Shown: in pieces, positions 42,052-50,388 of the stretch
Position numbering within the stretch: position 1 is the first letter of the stretch
Layout of the letters: each line of letters begins with the position of its first letter
Source of the DNA: Actinomycetospora soli
GTDB taxonomy: Bacteria; Actinomycetota; Actinomycetes; Mycobacteriales; Pseudonocardiaceae
DNA: 64,000 bases
Direction of reading: 5' to 3'
Assembly (NCBI RefSeq): GCF_021026295.1
Contig: NZ_JAJNDA010000015.1
Coordinates: forward strand, 1-64,000
Notes under the pieces: generated by a model
Databases searched by the model: none
What the model was told of the DNA's origin: nothing
The model's input: only the letters and a program-made list of their open reading frames with translations
Program-made: the position numbers and the translations under genes

Positions 42052-42837
42052 GTGTCCGACACGCACCCGGCGTACGAGGTCCTGCGTCCCGTGACCGAGG
42101 CGGCGGGGGTGGTCCTCGCCGACAACCCCTCCGGCATGACGCTGGACGGCACGAACAGCTGGATCCTGCGGGCGCCCGGCCACCGGGGCTGCGTCGTCGT
42201 CGACCCGGGTCCGGACGACCCGACGCACCTGGAGCGGCTCTGGGAGCAGGGCCCGGTCGAGCTCGTCCTGCTGACCCACCACCACCTCGACCACTCCGAG
42301 GCGGCGCGCACCTTCGCCGGGCTGACGGGCGCACCGGTGCGCGCGCTGGACCCGACGCTGTGTCTCGGGGCCGAGGGGCTCGGCGCGGGGGAGGCCCTCG
42401 GGGCGGCGGGCCTGGACATCCGGGTGCTCGCGACGCCGGGCCACACCACCGACTCGCTGTGCTTCGTCATCGACGGGGACGGCTCGGTGCTGACCGGCGA
42501 CACCGTGCTCGGCCGCGGGACGACCGTCCTCGGCGACCACCACGGCGCCCTCGGCGACTACCTGACCTCCCTGGAGCGCCTCGCCGGGCTGCCCGCGGGC
42601 ACGACCCTGCTGCCCGGCCACGGGCCCGACCTGCCCGACGCCCCGCAGACCGCGCGGGACTACCTCGCCCACCGCGAGCAGCGGCTCGACCAGGTCCGGG
42701 CGGCGCTGCGGCAGCTGCAGGCGGACCCGGAGCCGCGGCAGGTCGTCGAGATCGTCTACGCGGACGTGGACGAGTCGCTGTGGCCGGCCGCCGACATGTC
42801 GGTCGCGGCACAGCTGGAGTACCTGCGGGAGACGTAG
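42052..42837 (+). CDS. MBL-fold metallo-hydrolase (Rv3677c-like)
   Basis: 261 residues from GTG 42052. Metallo-beta-lactamase fold: NPSGMTLDGTNSWIL, the zinc motif THHHLDHSEAAR (HxHxDH-type), LATPGHTTDSLCF, LTGDTVLGRG and LLPGHGPDLPDA. The C-terminal helical part (VRAALRQLQADP, IVYADVDESLWPAADMSV) matches the LACTB2/RNase-like subgroup, so it may be a nuclease or thioesterase. A TAGGGT -10 box (42039-42044) ends 7 nt before the GTG: leaderless. It is convergent with crp over a strong terminator. Corresponds to Rv3677c. Confidence 0.9.
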   Translation: MSDTHPAYEVLRPVTEAAGVVLADNPSGMTLDGTNSWILRAPGHRGCVVVDPGPDDPTHLERLWEQGPVELVLLTHHHLDHSEAARTFAGLTGAPVRALDPTLCLGAEGLGAGEALGAAGLDIRVLATPGHTTDSLCFVIDGDGSVLTGDTVLGRGTTVLGDHHGALGDYLTSLERLAGLPAGTTLLPGHGPDLPDAPQTARDYLAHREQRLDQVRAALRQLQADPEPRQVVEIVYADVDESLWPAADMSVAAQLEYLRET

Positions 42838-42850
42838 CGACCCCCGGACG

Positions 42851-42898
42851 AGCGAAGGGCACTCCCGCGCACCGGAGGCTGCGGGAGTGCCCTTCGCT
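42851..42898. terminator. Perfect 18-bp hairpin between the MBL hydrolase and crp
   Basis: AGCGAAGGGCACTCCCGC (42851-42868) and its exact inverse complement (42881-42898) around a 12-nt loop, between convergent genes. Confidence 0.85.
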
Positions 42899-42912
42899 GC
42901 GGAGCAGGGGCC

Positions 42913-43587
42913 CTAGCGGGCGCGACGCGCCAGGCGGTCCGGCTCGAGGATCAGCACGCTCTTGCCCTCGAGGCGCAGCCAGCCGCGGGCGGCGAAGTCG
43001 GCGAGCGCCTTGTTGACGGTCTCGCGGGAGGCGCCGACGAGCTGGGCGATCTCCTCCTGCGTGAGGTCGTGCGTCACGCGGAGCAGGCCCGCCTCCTGGG
43101 ACCCGAAGCGCTGCGCGAGCTGCAGCAGCGCCTTCGCGACGCGGCCGGGCACGTCGGTGAAGATGAGGTCCGCGAGGAGGTTGTTCGTGCGGCGCAGCCG
43201 GCGGGCGACCACGCGCAGCAGCTGCTCGGCGATCTCCGGGCGCTGCGCGATCCACTCCTTCAGCGCGGTGCGGTCCATCGAGTAGGCCCGGACGTCGGTG
43301 ACGCACGTGGCGGTCGACGTGCGGGGGCCCGGGTCGAAGATGGACAGCTCGCCGAACATGTCGGACGGACCGAAGATCGACAGCAGGTTCTCGCGCCCGT
43401 CCGGCGAGCGACGGCCGATCTTGACCTTGCCGCTCTGCACGATGAACAGGCGGTCACCGGGCTCGCCCTCGTTGAAGATGACGGTGCCCCGCGGGAACTC
43501 GACGCGATCGAGCGACTCCGTCAACACCTCGATGGCGGCGGGATCCACGCCCTGGAAGATCCCTGCCCGCGCCAGTACCTCGTCCAC
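42913..43587 (-). CDS. crp: CRP/FNR family transcriptional regulator, Crp
   Basis: 224 residues from GTG 43587. The start is chosen because [14 protein letters not shown] aligns with the start of mycobacterial Crp (Rv3676) and GAGGAG lies upstream; longer in-frame starts exist. Cyclic-nucleotide domain about 15-120 ([36 protein letters not shown]), a dimer helix, then an HTH ([24 protein letters not shown]). It senses cAMP and binds TGTGA-N6-TCACA-like sites, and a near match lies 68 bp upstream at 43655-43670, suggesting autoregulation. Remarkably similar to the mycobacterial protein along its length. Confidence 0.95.
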   Translation of the reverse strand: MDEVLARAGIFQGVDPAAIEVLTESLDRVEFPRGTVIFNEGEPGDRLFIVQSGKVKIGRRSPDGRENLLSIFGPSDMFGELSIFDPGPRTSTATCVTDVRAYSMDRTALKEWIAQRPEIAEQLLRVVARRLRRTNNLLADLIFTDVPGRVAKALLQLAQRFGSQEAGLLRVTHDLTQEEIAQLVGASRETVNKALADFAARGWLRLEGKSVLILEPDRLARRAR

Positions 43588-43654
43588 CGTCGTCCGCTCC
43601 TCGCCGACTCTTGAGACCCCCACGGGCCCGGGCATCCTGCCCCCGGAACTCCGC

Positions 43655-43670
43655 TGTGTCACCAGTCACG
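43655..43670. promoter_or_regulatory. Candidate Crp binding site in the crp promoter region
   Basis: TGTGT-CACCAG-TCACG matches the TGTGA-N6-TCACA consensus in 8 of 10 half-site positions and lies about 70 bp upstream of the crp start, between crp and the gene at 43820. Confidence 0.45.
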
Positions 43671-43819
43671 TCTGCCGCAAGTCTAATCGCGTGCATGGTC
43701 ATGATCACGCAGCACGCGGCCGACGATCCCCGGATCTAGCCCTGTTCCGTCGTCGTCCGCGAGCAGTACCCCCCGAATGGACGACACTACTCGCCGATCG
43801 TGACGCCGCTGGGTGAGCG

Positions 43820-44101
43820 TCAGACGCCCGTCGTGCTCTGGCCGGACGGCTCGGACGTCCGGGTCCCGCGGCGGGTGGGCCCGCCGCGCTTGCCGAGGTT
43901 GCGCAGCCGGAACAGCGTCAGCGCGCCGCCGATGCCCTGGCGGAACAGGGCCTTCACCTCGTCGGGCCGAGCGCGCTCGAGGAAGTCCTCGACCTCGTCC
44001 TCACGGACGGTGCCCGCGCGCAGTCTCGTCTCCAGGCGCTCCATGCCCAGGGCGAAGACCATGATGAGCAGGGGGATGAGGATCGCGATCCAGGCGGTCA
44101 T
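43820..44101 (-). CDS. Small single-pass membrane protein (Rv3675-like)
   Basis: 93 residues from ATG 44101; an ATG four codons earlier (44113) is also possible. A membrane helix at once ([20 protein letters not shown]) is followed by a charged cytoplasmic part ([36 protein letters not shown]) and a basic C-terminus. Unknown function. It keeps the mycobacterial position between crp and nth, corresponding to Rv3675 by location. It is divergent from nth; its promoter must lie within 114 bp. Confidence 0.7.
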   Translation of the reverse strand: MTAWIAILIPLLIMVFALGMERLETRLRAGTVREDEVEDFLERARPDEVKALFRQGIGGALTLFRLRNLGKRGGPTRRGTRTSEPSGQSTTGV

Positions 44102-44215
44102 GGTGTCCCGCATCGTCCCGCACCCGCGGGCGGGGACCGGCACCGGGGGTGCCCCGGCGTGTCGCGGGTGCTCCCGGGCCGCCACGGTGTCGGGGGTCTT
44201 CTCTACCCTGGTCGA

Positions 44216-44965
44216 ATGACCTCGGGCGCCCTCAAGCCGGGAGAGACGCACCTCGGCCTCGTGCGGCGGGCCCGTCGCATGCACCGCGCGCTCACGGCCG
44301 CCCACGTCGACGCGCACTGCGAGCTCGACTTCACCTCGCCGCTGGAACTGCTCGTGGCCACGGTGCTCTCGGCGCAGACCACGGACGTGACCGTCAACCG
44401 TGTCACCCCGGCCCTGTTCGCCCGCTACCCCGACGCGCCGGCCTACGCGGGCGCCGACCGCACCGAGATGGAGGAGATCCTCCGTCCCACCGGGTTCTAC
44501 CGGGCCAAGACCAACTCGGTGATCTCGCTCGGGCAGGCGCTCGTCGAGACGTTCGGCGGGGAGGTCCCGGGGCGGCTCGAGGACCTCGTGACGCTGCCGG
44601 GGGTCGGCCGCAAGACCGCCAACGTCGTGCTCGGCAACGCCTTCGGCGTCCCCGGCATCACCGTCGACACGCACTTCGGGCGCCTGACCCGCCGGTGGGC
44701 GTGGACCGCCTCGGAGGACCCGGTCCAGGTGGAGAAGGAGGTGGGGGAGCTCATCGAGCGCAAGGACTGGACGATGCTGTCCCACCGTGTGATCTTCCAC
44801 GGCCGCCGCGTCTGCCACGCCAGGAAGCCCGCCTGCGGCGCCTGCTCGATCGCGAAGGACTGCCCGTCGGCCGGGATCGGCGAGACCGACCCGGTGAAGG
44901 CGGCGAAGCTGGTCAAGGGCCCGGAGGCCGACCACCTCCTGGCCCTCGTCGGTCTCGAGCGGTGA
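44216..44965 (+). CDS. nth: Endonuclease III (base-excision DNA glycosylase/AP lyase)
   Basis: 249 residues from ATG 44216. Helix-hairpin-helix [17 protein letters not shown] with catalytic Lys133, catalytic Asp151 in TVDTHFGRL, and a 4Fe-4S cluster at Cys200, Cys207, Cys210 and Cys216 (C-x6-C-x2-C-x5-C). It removes oxidised pyrimidines. TACCCT at 44204-44209 ends 6 nt before the ATG: leaderless transcript. It heads a tightly packed operon: the TlpA-like, NUDIX and MarP genes follow with GTGA, GTGA and ATGA overlaps, as in Rv3674c-Rv3671c. Confidence 0.96.
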   Translation: MTSGALKPGETHLGLVRRARRMHRALTAAHVDAHCELDFTSPLELLVATVLSAQTTDVTVNRVTPALFARYPDAPAYAGADRTEMEEILRPTGFYRAKTNSVISLGQALVETFGGEVPGRLEDLVTLPGVGRKTANVVLGNAFGVPGITVDTHFGRLTRRWAWTASEDPVQVEKEVGELIERKDWTMLSHRVIFHGRRVCHARKPACGACSIAKDCPSAGIGETDPVKAAKLVKGPEADHLLALVGLER

Positions 44966-45591
44966 CGCGCACGGAGGTCGGCTCGACCCTGCTGGTGCTC
45001 GTCCTCGTCGTCCTCGGCGTCGTCGCCCTCTGGCCGCGCGACTCGGATCCCGGTCCCGACGCCGGGTCGGCGCCGGCGAGCAGCGTGTCCGCCGCCGACC
45101 CGCAGGCGCTGGCCGATGCGCGGACCCGTGCCGGGCTCGCGGAGTGCCCCGCGCCCACCGGTCGGCCGGCGGCCGGGCCGCCGCTGGCCGGGTTGACCCT
45201 GGAGTGCCTCGGGGCGCCCGGGTCGGTCGACCTGGCGGCCGCGCTGCCGGGCCGGGTGACGCTGGTGAACCTCTGGGCGTCGTGGTGCGGGCCGTGCCGC
45301 GAGGAGATCCCGGCGCTGACCGCGTACGCCGCCCAGCCGGGCGCCGCGGCCGTGCTCGGCGTCGACGTGGCCGACGACCCGACCGACGCGCTCGCCCTCC
45401 TCACCGCCCTCGGCGCGCGCTACCCGTCGGTGTCCGACCCCGACCAGGTCGTCGGACGCCGCCTCGGCGCGGCGCCGGTGCTGCCCGCGAGCCTCGTGGT
45501 GCGCGCCGACGGCACCGTGGTGCCGTTGCCGCCGCAGGTGTTCGCGACACCCGAGCAGGTGCGGGCCGCCGTCGCGAGGGCGGCCGCGTGA
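44962..45591 (+). CDS. TlpA/ResA-like membrane-anchored thioredoxin
   Basis: 209 residues from GTG 44962 (GTGA overlap with nth). N-terminal membrane anchor at about 9-24, then an extracytoplasmic thioredoxin fold with the active site WCGPC (Cys109, Cys112) in [19 protein letters not shown] and the cis-proline strand [14 protein letters not shown]. Two extra cysteines (Cys62, Cys82) precede the fold. It would reduce or isomerise disulfides outside the membrane; MarP downstream has a conserved disulfide and could be a client (inference). Matches Rv3673c. Confidence 0.9.
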   Translation: MTRTEVGSTLLVLVLVVLGVVALWPRDSDPGPDAGSAPASSVSAADPQALADARTRAGLAECPAPTGRPAAGPPLAGLTLECLGAPGSVDLAAALPGRVTLVNLWASWCGPCREEIPALTAYAAQPGAAAVLGVDVADDPTDALALLTALGARYPSVSDPDQVVGRRLGAAPVLPASLVVRADGTVVPLPPQVFATPEQVRAAVARAAA

Positions 45592-46280
45592 GCCCCCTGC
45601 TGCACCCGGAGGCCGCCCCGGAGTGGCTGCGCGGCCTCGTCGACGCCTGCGGGCGCGTGTCGCCGGACGACGTGCCGTTCCGGCGGCGTCCCGGCGGGAA
45701 CGGCCGGGAGGCCGCCGTCGTGCTGCTCTTCGGCGACGACGGGCCGGAGCCGGACGTCGTGCTCACCGAACGCGCCGCCGACCTGCGCTCGCACGCCGGC
45801 CAGGCCGCCTTCCCCGGTGGGGGCGTCGACCCCGCCGACGGGACCGGGCTCGACGGGCTCGTGACAGCCGGGCTCCGCGAGACCGAGGAGGAGATCGGCG
45901 CCGACCCCGCCGGCATCGTCCCGCTGGCCACGTTGCCCCCGCTGACGATCCCGGTGTCCGGCTTCGCGGTGACCCCGGTGCTGGCGCACTGGGCGACGCC
46001 GATGCCGATCGGCGTGGTCGACCCGGGTGAGACGGCCGCCGTGGTGCGGGTGCCGCTCTCGGAGTTGACCGACCCGGCGCGGCGCTTCACGGTGACCTCG
46101 CCGGGCGGATACCAGGGTCCGGCCTTCACGGTGCGGGGACTGCTCGTGTGGGGCTTCACCGCGGGCGTGCTCTCCTGGGTGCTCGACCTCGCGGGGTGGA
46201 CGATCCCGTGGGAGCGCAGCGACGTACGCGATCTCGGCGAGGCGTGGGCCCGTCGGCACGAGGGGGAAGCGATCCGATGA
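45588..46280 (+). CDS. NUDIX hydrolase, CoA pyrophosphatase-like
   Basis: 230 residues from GTG 45588 (GTGA overlap). The Nudix box is LRSHAGQAAFPGGGVDP ... LRETEEEIG, matching GX5EX7REUXEEXGU, and the preceding LRSHxGQ(V)xFPGG is the signature of CoA-diphosphatases (NudL/YeaB group). It cleaves CoA or its derivatives to phosphopantetheine. It overlaps the marP start as ATGA. By position the same as Rv3672c. Confidence 0.92.
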   Translation: MSPLLHPEAAPEWLRGLVDACGRVSPDDVPFRRRPGGNGREAAVVLLFGDDGPEPDVVLTERAADLRSHAGQAAFPGGGVDPADGTGLDGLVTAGLRETEEEIGADPAGIVPLATLPPLTIPVSGFAVTPVLAHWATPMPIGVVDPGETAAVVRVPLSELTDPARRFTVTSPGGYQGPAFTVRGLLVWGFTAGVLSWVLDLAGWTIPWERSDVRDLGEAWARRHEGEAIR

Positions 46281-47476
46281 GCTGGGTCGACATCGTCGTC
46301 GTGCTGCTCGCCGTCGCCGCGGCCATCTCCGGCTGGCGGCACGGGCTCGCGGTGGCCGCCCTGTCCTTCCTGGGCGTCATCGGCGGCGCGCTGCTCGGGC
46401 TGAAGCTCGCGCCGCTGGTGGTCGGCGCGTTCGACGGCGACACCAGCCGCGTCGTGGTCAGCGTGCTCATCGTCATCGCGCTCGTCGCCCTCGGCGAGAC
46501 CCTCGGGGTCTACCTCGGGCGTGCGGTCCGCGACCGGATGCGCCTGGGGGCGGTCCGCACGGTCGACTCGACGTTCGGCGCCGTGCTGCAGGCCCTGACC
46601 GCCCTCGTCGTCGCCTGGCTGATCGCGCTGCCGCTCGCGTCGTCGTCGAACGTGGCGCTCTCCTCGGCGCTGAAGAACTCCGCGGTGCTCTCGACCGTCG
46701 ACTCGGTGATGCCGACGCCGCTGCGCGCGCTGCCGAACGAGCTGCGGGCGATGTTCGACGCGTCGGGCTTCCCCGACGTGCTCTCGCCGTTCTCCCCGAC
46801 GCCCGGGGTCGCCGAGGTGGCGCCGCCCGACGAGGGCCTGGTCCGCGACCCGGTGGTGCAGCGGGCCCGTGCGAGCGTGCTCAAGATCCGCGGTCGGGCC
46901 CCGTCGTGCTCGCGGGCCCTCGAGGGCACCGGCTTCGTCATCGGCCCGGAGCGGGTGATGACCAACGCGCACGTGGTCGCCGGCACCAACGAGGTGTCGG
47001 TGGAGGTGCCGCGCTCCGGTGGCGGGGCCGACACCGAGGCCGCGCGGGTCGTCTACTACGACCCCGAGGTCGACGTCGCCGTGCTCGCCGTCCCCGGTCT
47101 GGAGGCGCGGTCGCTGCCGATCCAGTACGCGGGCGCCGACACCGGCGACAACGCCGTGGCGCTCGGCTACCCGCTCGACGGCCCGTTCTCGTCGAGCCCC
47201 GCGAAGATCCGCCAGCGGATCCAGCTGCGCGGCCCGGACATCTACGACTCCCAGACCGTGACCCGCGACGTCTACACGATCCGCGGCACCGTCAAGTCCG
47301 GGAACTCGGGCGGGCCGCTGGTCAACCCGCAGGGCGAGGTGATCGGCGTGGTGTTCGGCGCGGCCGTCGACCAGGGCGACACCGGCTTCGTGCTCACCGC
47401 CGACCAGGTGCGGTCGGCGCTGAACGCGGCGCAGTCCTCGACCGCGCGGGTGTCGACGGGGAGCTGCGCTTCGTGA
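46277..47476 (+). CDS. marP: Periplasmic membrane-anchored serine protease MarP
   Basis: 399 residues. Four hydrophobic helices in the first ~125 residues (a CvpA-like membrane part), then a chymotrypsin-fold protease outside the membrane. Triad: His232 in TNAHVVAG, Asp266 in DVAVLAV, Ser344 in SGNSGGPL. Cys211 and Cys397 are placed as the disulfide pair of M. tuberculosis MarP (Rv3671c, 397 residues). MarP protects against acid and oxidative stress by activating a peptidoglycan hydrolase. The last gene of the nth operon; its TGA lies in the hairpin 47473-47512. Confidence 0.94.
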   Translation: MSWVDIVVVLLAVAAAISGWRHGLAVAALSFLGVIGGALLGLKLAPLVVGAFDGDTSRVVVSVLIVIALVALGETLGVYLGRAVRDRMRLGAVRTVDSTFGAVLQALTALVVAWLIALPLASSSNVALSSALKNSAVLSTVDSVMPTPLRALPNELRAMFDASGFPDVLSPFSPTPGVAEVAPPDEGLVRDPVVQRARASVLKIRGRAPSCSRALEGTGFVIGPERVMTNAHVVAGTNEVSVEVPRSGGGADTEAARVVYYDPEVDVAVLAVPGLEARSLPIQYAGADTGDNAVALGYPLDGPFSSSPAKIRQRIQLRGPDIYDSQTVTRDVYTIRGTVKSGNSGGPLVNPQGEVIGVVFGAAVDQGDTGFVLTADQVRSALNAAQSSTARVSTGSCAS

Positions 47477-47512
47477 GTAGTTCTGACGGTGATAGCCGTC
47501 AGAACTACTCAC
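47473..47512. repeat. 40-bp hairpin, variant of the 3120/5365 repeat; contains both stop codons
   Basis: Perfect 17-bp arms GTGAGTAGTTCTGACGG and inverse complement, loop TGATAG. Relative to the 43-bp repeats, two positions in each arm differ, each compensated in the partner arm. Both convergent genes (marP and the hydrolase) end in TGA inside the palindrome. Confidence 0.85.
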
Positions 47513-48426
47513 AGGCGACGGAGGAGCACCTCGCACACGTGCCGCGGGGCCTCCTGGTGCGGGAAGTGCCCGACGCCGGGCACCGTGACCACCTCGTGGT
47601 CCGGCGCGAAGCGTGCCGAGTCGTGCACCACGTCCGCCGGCACCCACGGGTCGGCCGCGCCGCGCAGGTGCAGCACGGGCACCTCGACGGGCCGGGCGAG
47701 GGCCGCGGCGAACCGTGACCCGTCGGGGCGGGCCTGCGAGCGCACGGCCCAGCGGAAGTACTCCAGCGAGCAGTGCGACGTGCGCGGCGTGAGCAGGGCC
47801 GCGGCGTGCCGGGCGGCGACCCCGGCGAACTCGGGGCTCGCGGGCCAGGCCGCGCCCGCACCCGCCGTCAGGAAGGCGCCGGCGGCCGCCGCGCGGTCGC
47901 GGCGCAGCGAGCGCTCGGGCAGGCGCGGGAGCTGGAAGAAGGCGACGTCGCGCAGCGCGCGGGTCCAGCGCCACGGACGGCGGCGGACCGCGCGGCGCAG
48001 CGCGAGCGGGTGCGGGGTGGCGACGACCGCGAGCCGGGTGACGATGCGCGGGTGCAGGGCGGCCAGGGTCCAGGCGACGGCGCCGCCCCATCCGGCGCCG
48101 ACGACGGTGGCGCGGCGGGCCCCGAGGGCGGGCACCAGCCCGGCGACGTCACCCGCGAGGGTCCAGAGGTCGTACCCGCGCGGGGGCCGGTCGGAGCCGC
48201 AGTAGCCGCGGAGGTCGACGGCCACCGCCCGGTGCCCGGCCGCGCCGAGCGCCGTGAGCTGGTGGCGCCAGGACCACCAGAACTCCGGGAACCCGTGCAG
48301 CAGGAGCACCGGGTCGCCCGTGGCGGGACCGCACTCGGCGACGTGCAGCCGGATGCCGTTGGCGGACACGCTGCGGTGCCGCCACGGCCCGGCGAGCGCC
48401 GCCGGGTCCTCGTGCCGGTGGTTCAG
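47509..48426 (-). CDS. EphE-like alpha/beta hydrolase
   Basis: 305 residues if begun at CTG 48426, which overlaps the upstream stop as CTGA. The conserved N-terminus of the family (AGPWRHRSVSANGIRLHV) lies upstream of the first GTG (48369), and no ATG/GTG/TTG precedes it, so CTG is the best candidate; a start at GTG 48369 would give 286 residues. Oxyanion LLHGFPEFWWSW, DLRGYCGSDRPPRGYD, a degenerate nucleophile elbow GAGWGGAV (Gly-x-Trp-x-Gly; the usual Asp is not obvious), AADPWVPAD and GVGHFPHQEAP. Annotated as an epoxide hydrolase in mycobacteria (Rv3670), but nucleophile identity should be checked. Confidence 0.82.
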   Translation of the reverse strand: MNHRHEDPAALAGPWRHRSVSANGIRLHVAECGPATGDPVLLLHGFPEFWWSWRHQLTALGAAGHRAVAVDLRGYCGSDRPPRGYDLWTLAGDVAGLVPALGARRATVVGAGWGGAVAWTLAALHPRIVTRLAVVATPHPLALRRAVRRRPWRWTRALRDVAFFQLPRLPERSLRRDRAAAAGAFLTAGAGAAWPASPEFAGVAARHAAALLTPRTSHCSLEYFRWAVRSQARPDGSRFAAALARPVEVPVLHLRGAADPWVPADVVHDSARFAPDHEVVTVPGVGHFPHQEAPRHVCEVLLRRL

Positions 48427-48914
48427 CGCCGCTCGGCGACGGTCGACGGCGAGGCGTCCGACCGGCCGCGGCGCAGCGCCTCGACGGACTCCTTGGCGGT
48501 CTCGATGGTGCGCTGCGGCGCCTGGATCTTGCGGACCTTGAGGTAGCCGAGGAGCCCGGCGATGCCCGCGATGACCAGCATCAGCACGAAGACGACCGCG
48601 AAGCCCGCCCACCGCTGCGACGGCCAGATGAGGTTGAACGCCTCGGCCGCGGCGAAGAAGAAGAACCACAGGCTGAACAGGGCGACGACACCGGCCAGCA
48701 CGAAGAAGATGCTGCCCTGCACGCCCTTCTTCACCTCGCCGGTGATCTCCTGCTTGGCGAGTTCGACCTCCGCACGCACCAGGGTGGAGACGTGCGTGGT
48801 CACCTCCTTCACCAGCGCTCCGACCGACGCGTCGCCGTTCTGGCGGGCCGGTTCGGCGTGGAGCGGGATGGAGGGCACCACGGGCGGGCCTCCGGGGGAC
48901 GACGGCGAGGTCAC
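48423..48914 (-). CDS. Phage-holin-family (DUF1469-type) membrane protein, Rv3669-like
   Basis: 163 residues from GTG 48914, with AGGAGG 5 nt upstream. A polar N-terminus is followed by an amphipathic helix (ASVGALVKEVTTHVSTLVRAEVELAKQEI) and two membrane helices (about 75-98 GSIFFVLAGVVALFSLWFFFFAAA; about 110-132 GFAVVFVLMLVIAGIAGLLG). This pattern is the chromosomal 'phage holin family' (Phage_holin_3_6); nothing suggests a prophage. It is the first gene of a two-gene unit with the hydrolase. Function unknown. Confidence 0.85.
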   Translation of the reverse strand: MTSPSSPGGPPVVPSIPLHAEPARQNGDASVGALVKEVTTHVSTLVRAEVELAKQEITGEVKKGVQGSIFFVLAGVVALFSLWFFFFAAAEAFNLIWPSQRWAGFAVVFVLMLVIAGIAGLLGYLKVRKIQAPQRTIETAKESVEALRRGRSDASPSTVAERR

Positions 48915-49045
48915 GGGCCCTCCTGGCGGGTCGGGTCGAGCGGGGGCACATCGTGCCACGACCACGCCGAGGGCGATCGGTGACACGGCAGCACGGCCCG
49001 TGTCTTCCCGATCATGGCGTCGTCCAGTCCTGCAGTTGACGCTGC

Positions 49046-49423
49046 TTACTCGGACGGGGCGCGCCGCAACGCCTTGCGGTCGGACCGGCGGCGCTTGTCC
49101 TCCAGGCGGCGCAGCTTCGCGCCCCGGCTGGGACGCCGGGCCCGGCGCGACGGCGGGTCGGGCCGCCGGGCGTGCTCGATCCGCTCGACGGCGCGGGCCA
49201 GGGCGGCCTCGCGGTTGCGCAGCTGCGAGCGGTGCTCGGACGCCGTGACGTGCAGCACGGGGCCGAGGCGCTCGACGAGCCGGTCGTGGTCGGGCAGCGC
49301 CGTGAGGTCGACGACGAGTTCGACTCGGGAGTCGGTGGTGTTCACGCCCTGCCCGCCGGGCCCCGAGGACCGGGAGAACCGCCAGGTCAGGGCACGCTCG
49401 GGCAGCAGGTCGGTGCTGTCCAT
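49046..49423 (-). CDS. arfB: Alternative ribosome-rescue factor ArfB (peptidyl-tRNA hydrolase)
   Basis: 125 residues. The release-factor GGQ motif sits in RFSRSSGPGGQGVNTTDSRVEL (Gly23-Gly24-Gln25), followed by a short domain and a strongly basic C-terminal tail (RRARRPSRGAKLRRLEDKRRRSDRK), as in ArfB/YaeJ. This protein hydrolyses peptidyl-tRNA on stalled ribosomes, the tail entering the mRNA channel. It is divergent from the Fic-like gene with a 13-bp inverted repeat between. Confidence 0.93.
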   Translation of the reverse strand: MDSTDLLPERALTWRFSRSSGPGGQGVNTTDSRVELVVDLTALPDHDRLVERLGPVLHVTASEHRSQLRNREAALARAVERIEHARRPDPPSRRARRPSRGAKLRRLEDKRRRSDRKALRRAPSE

Positions 49424-49465
49424 GCCTCCAGTGTGCTCGGTGTGTCGAGCCGTTAAGCACCTTTC

Positions 49466-49494
49466 GGTGCCAGCAGTGCGTCACTGCTTGCACC
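49466..49494. promoter_or_regulatory. 13-bp inverted repeat between arfB and the Fic-like gene
   Basis: GGTGCCAGCAGTG (49466-49478) against CACTGCTTGCACC (49482-49494), 12 of 13 paired, loop CGT. It sits 43 bp from the arfB start and 45 bp from the Fic-like start, in a divergent promoter region; operator candidate. Confidence 0.45.
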
Positions 49495-49539
49495 CAGTGA
49501 CAGGACAGGCTGCTCCGTCGACCTGGGACGATGGAGCGC

Positions 49540-50280
49540 ATGACCGCCCCGACCACCGACCCGCTCGCGCCGCTGCTCGACCTGCCCGGCGTGGCCGAGG
49601 GCGCCGAGTCGATCCGCCGGCACGTCGAGGGCGTGCACGGGCACCGCACGAACCGCCGCGGCTGGCCGACCACGGCCGCCGAGGCGAGCGTCCGCGCCGC
49701 CCGCGCCTCCGCCGCGCTCGACGGCGGGTCGGCCGACCTCCCCGAGGACGGTCCGGTGACCGACCCGGTGCTCGCCGGCTCCCTGCGTGTCGCCGAGGCG
49801 CTCGGCGGACTGCTCCCGACGTGGCGCCGCGCCCCGCTGCAGGCGCTGGCGAAGCTGCACGTGCTCGCCGCGACCGACCGCGTGCCGGAGTCGGAGCTCG
49901 GTCGGCCCCGGGTCGGCCCCGAGGTGGGCGCCCGGCTCGACGGGCTCGCGGGCCTCGTCGTCGGCGGCACGTCCGTGCCCGGACCGGTCCTCGTCGGCGT
50001 CGTCCACGGCGAACTCCTCGCCCTCGCGCCGTTCGCGGTCGGCAACGGCGTCGTCGCCCGCGCGGCCGCACGGCTCACGGCGATCAGCACCGGCCTGGAC
50101 CCGAAGGGCCTCGTGATCCCCGAGGTCGGTCACCTGCGGGCGCAGGCCGAGTACGTCGCCGCGGCCGAGGGCTTCGCGACGGGGACCGCCGACGGCCTCG
50201 GCCGCTGGTTCGCCCACGAGGTGACCGCCTGGCGCACCGGCGCCAAGGAGGCCACGGGCATCGCCGACGCCGCCGGGTAG
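49540..50280 (+). CDS. Fic-domain-like protein with degenerate active site (Rv3662c-like)
   Basis: 246 residues from ATG 49540 (GGAG 4 nt upstream; ATG 49531 also in frame). The helical layout and TTAAEASVRAARASAALDGG recall the SxxxEG-type segment of Fic proteins. Residues 163-174 (APFAVGNGVVAR) align with the Fic motif HPFxxGNGRxxR: the catalytic His is Ala, the Arg after GNG is Val, and the final Arg is kept. AMP-transfer is therefore unlikely. Corresponds by position to Rv3662c, sometimes labelled 'oxidoreductase', for which I see no basis. It precedes ssd in the same direction. Confidence 0.7.
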   Translation: MTAPTTDPLAPLLDLPGVAEGAESIRRHVEGVHGHRTNRRGWPTTAAEASVRAARASAALDGGSADLPEDGPVTDPVLAGSLRVAEALGGLLPTWRRAPLQALAKLHVLAATDRVPESELGRPRVGPEVGARLDGLAGLVVGGTSVPGPVLVGVVHGELLALAPFAVGNGVVARAAARLTAISTGLDPKGLVIPEVGHLRAQAEYVAAAEGFATGTADGLGRWFAHEVTAWRTGAKEATGIADAAG

Positions 50281-50388
50281 GCCGTCCGGCCCCGCGCTCC
50301 GTCCCCACCGGCACCGCGGGTGCGACCTGTCCCCAGCCCGGGGTGCACCGGCACCCGTCGTCGGGACGATCACCGCACCCTGCGGGGT

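Noticed and set aside
48423-48914. Prophage remnant, suggested by a phage-holin-family protein
   Set aside because: This family is a common chromosomal two-helix membrane protein in actinobacteria, here in its conserved place beside the EphE-like gene; no other phage gene is present.
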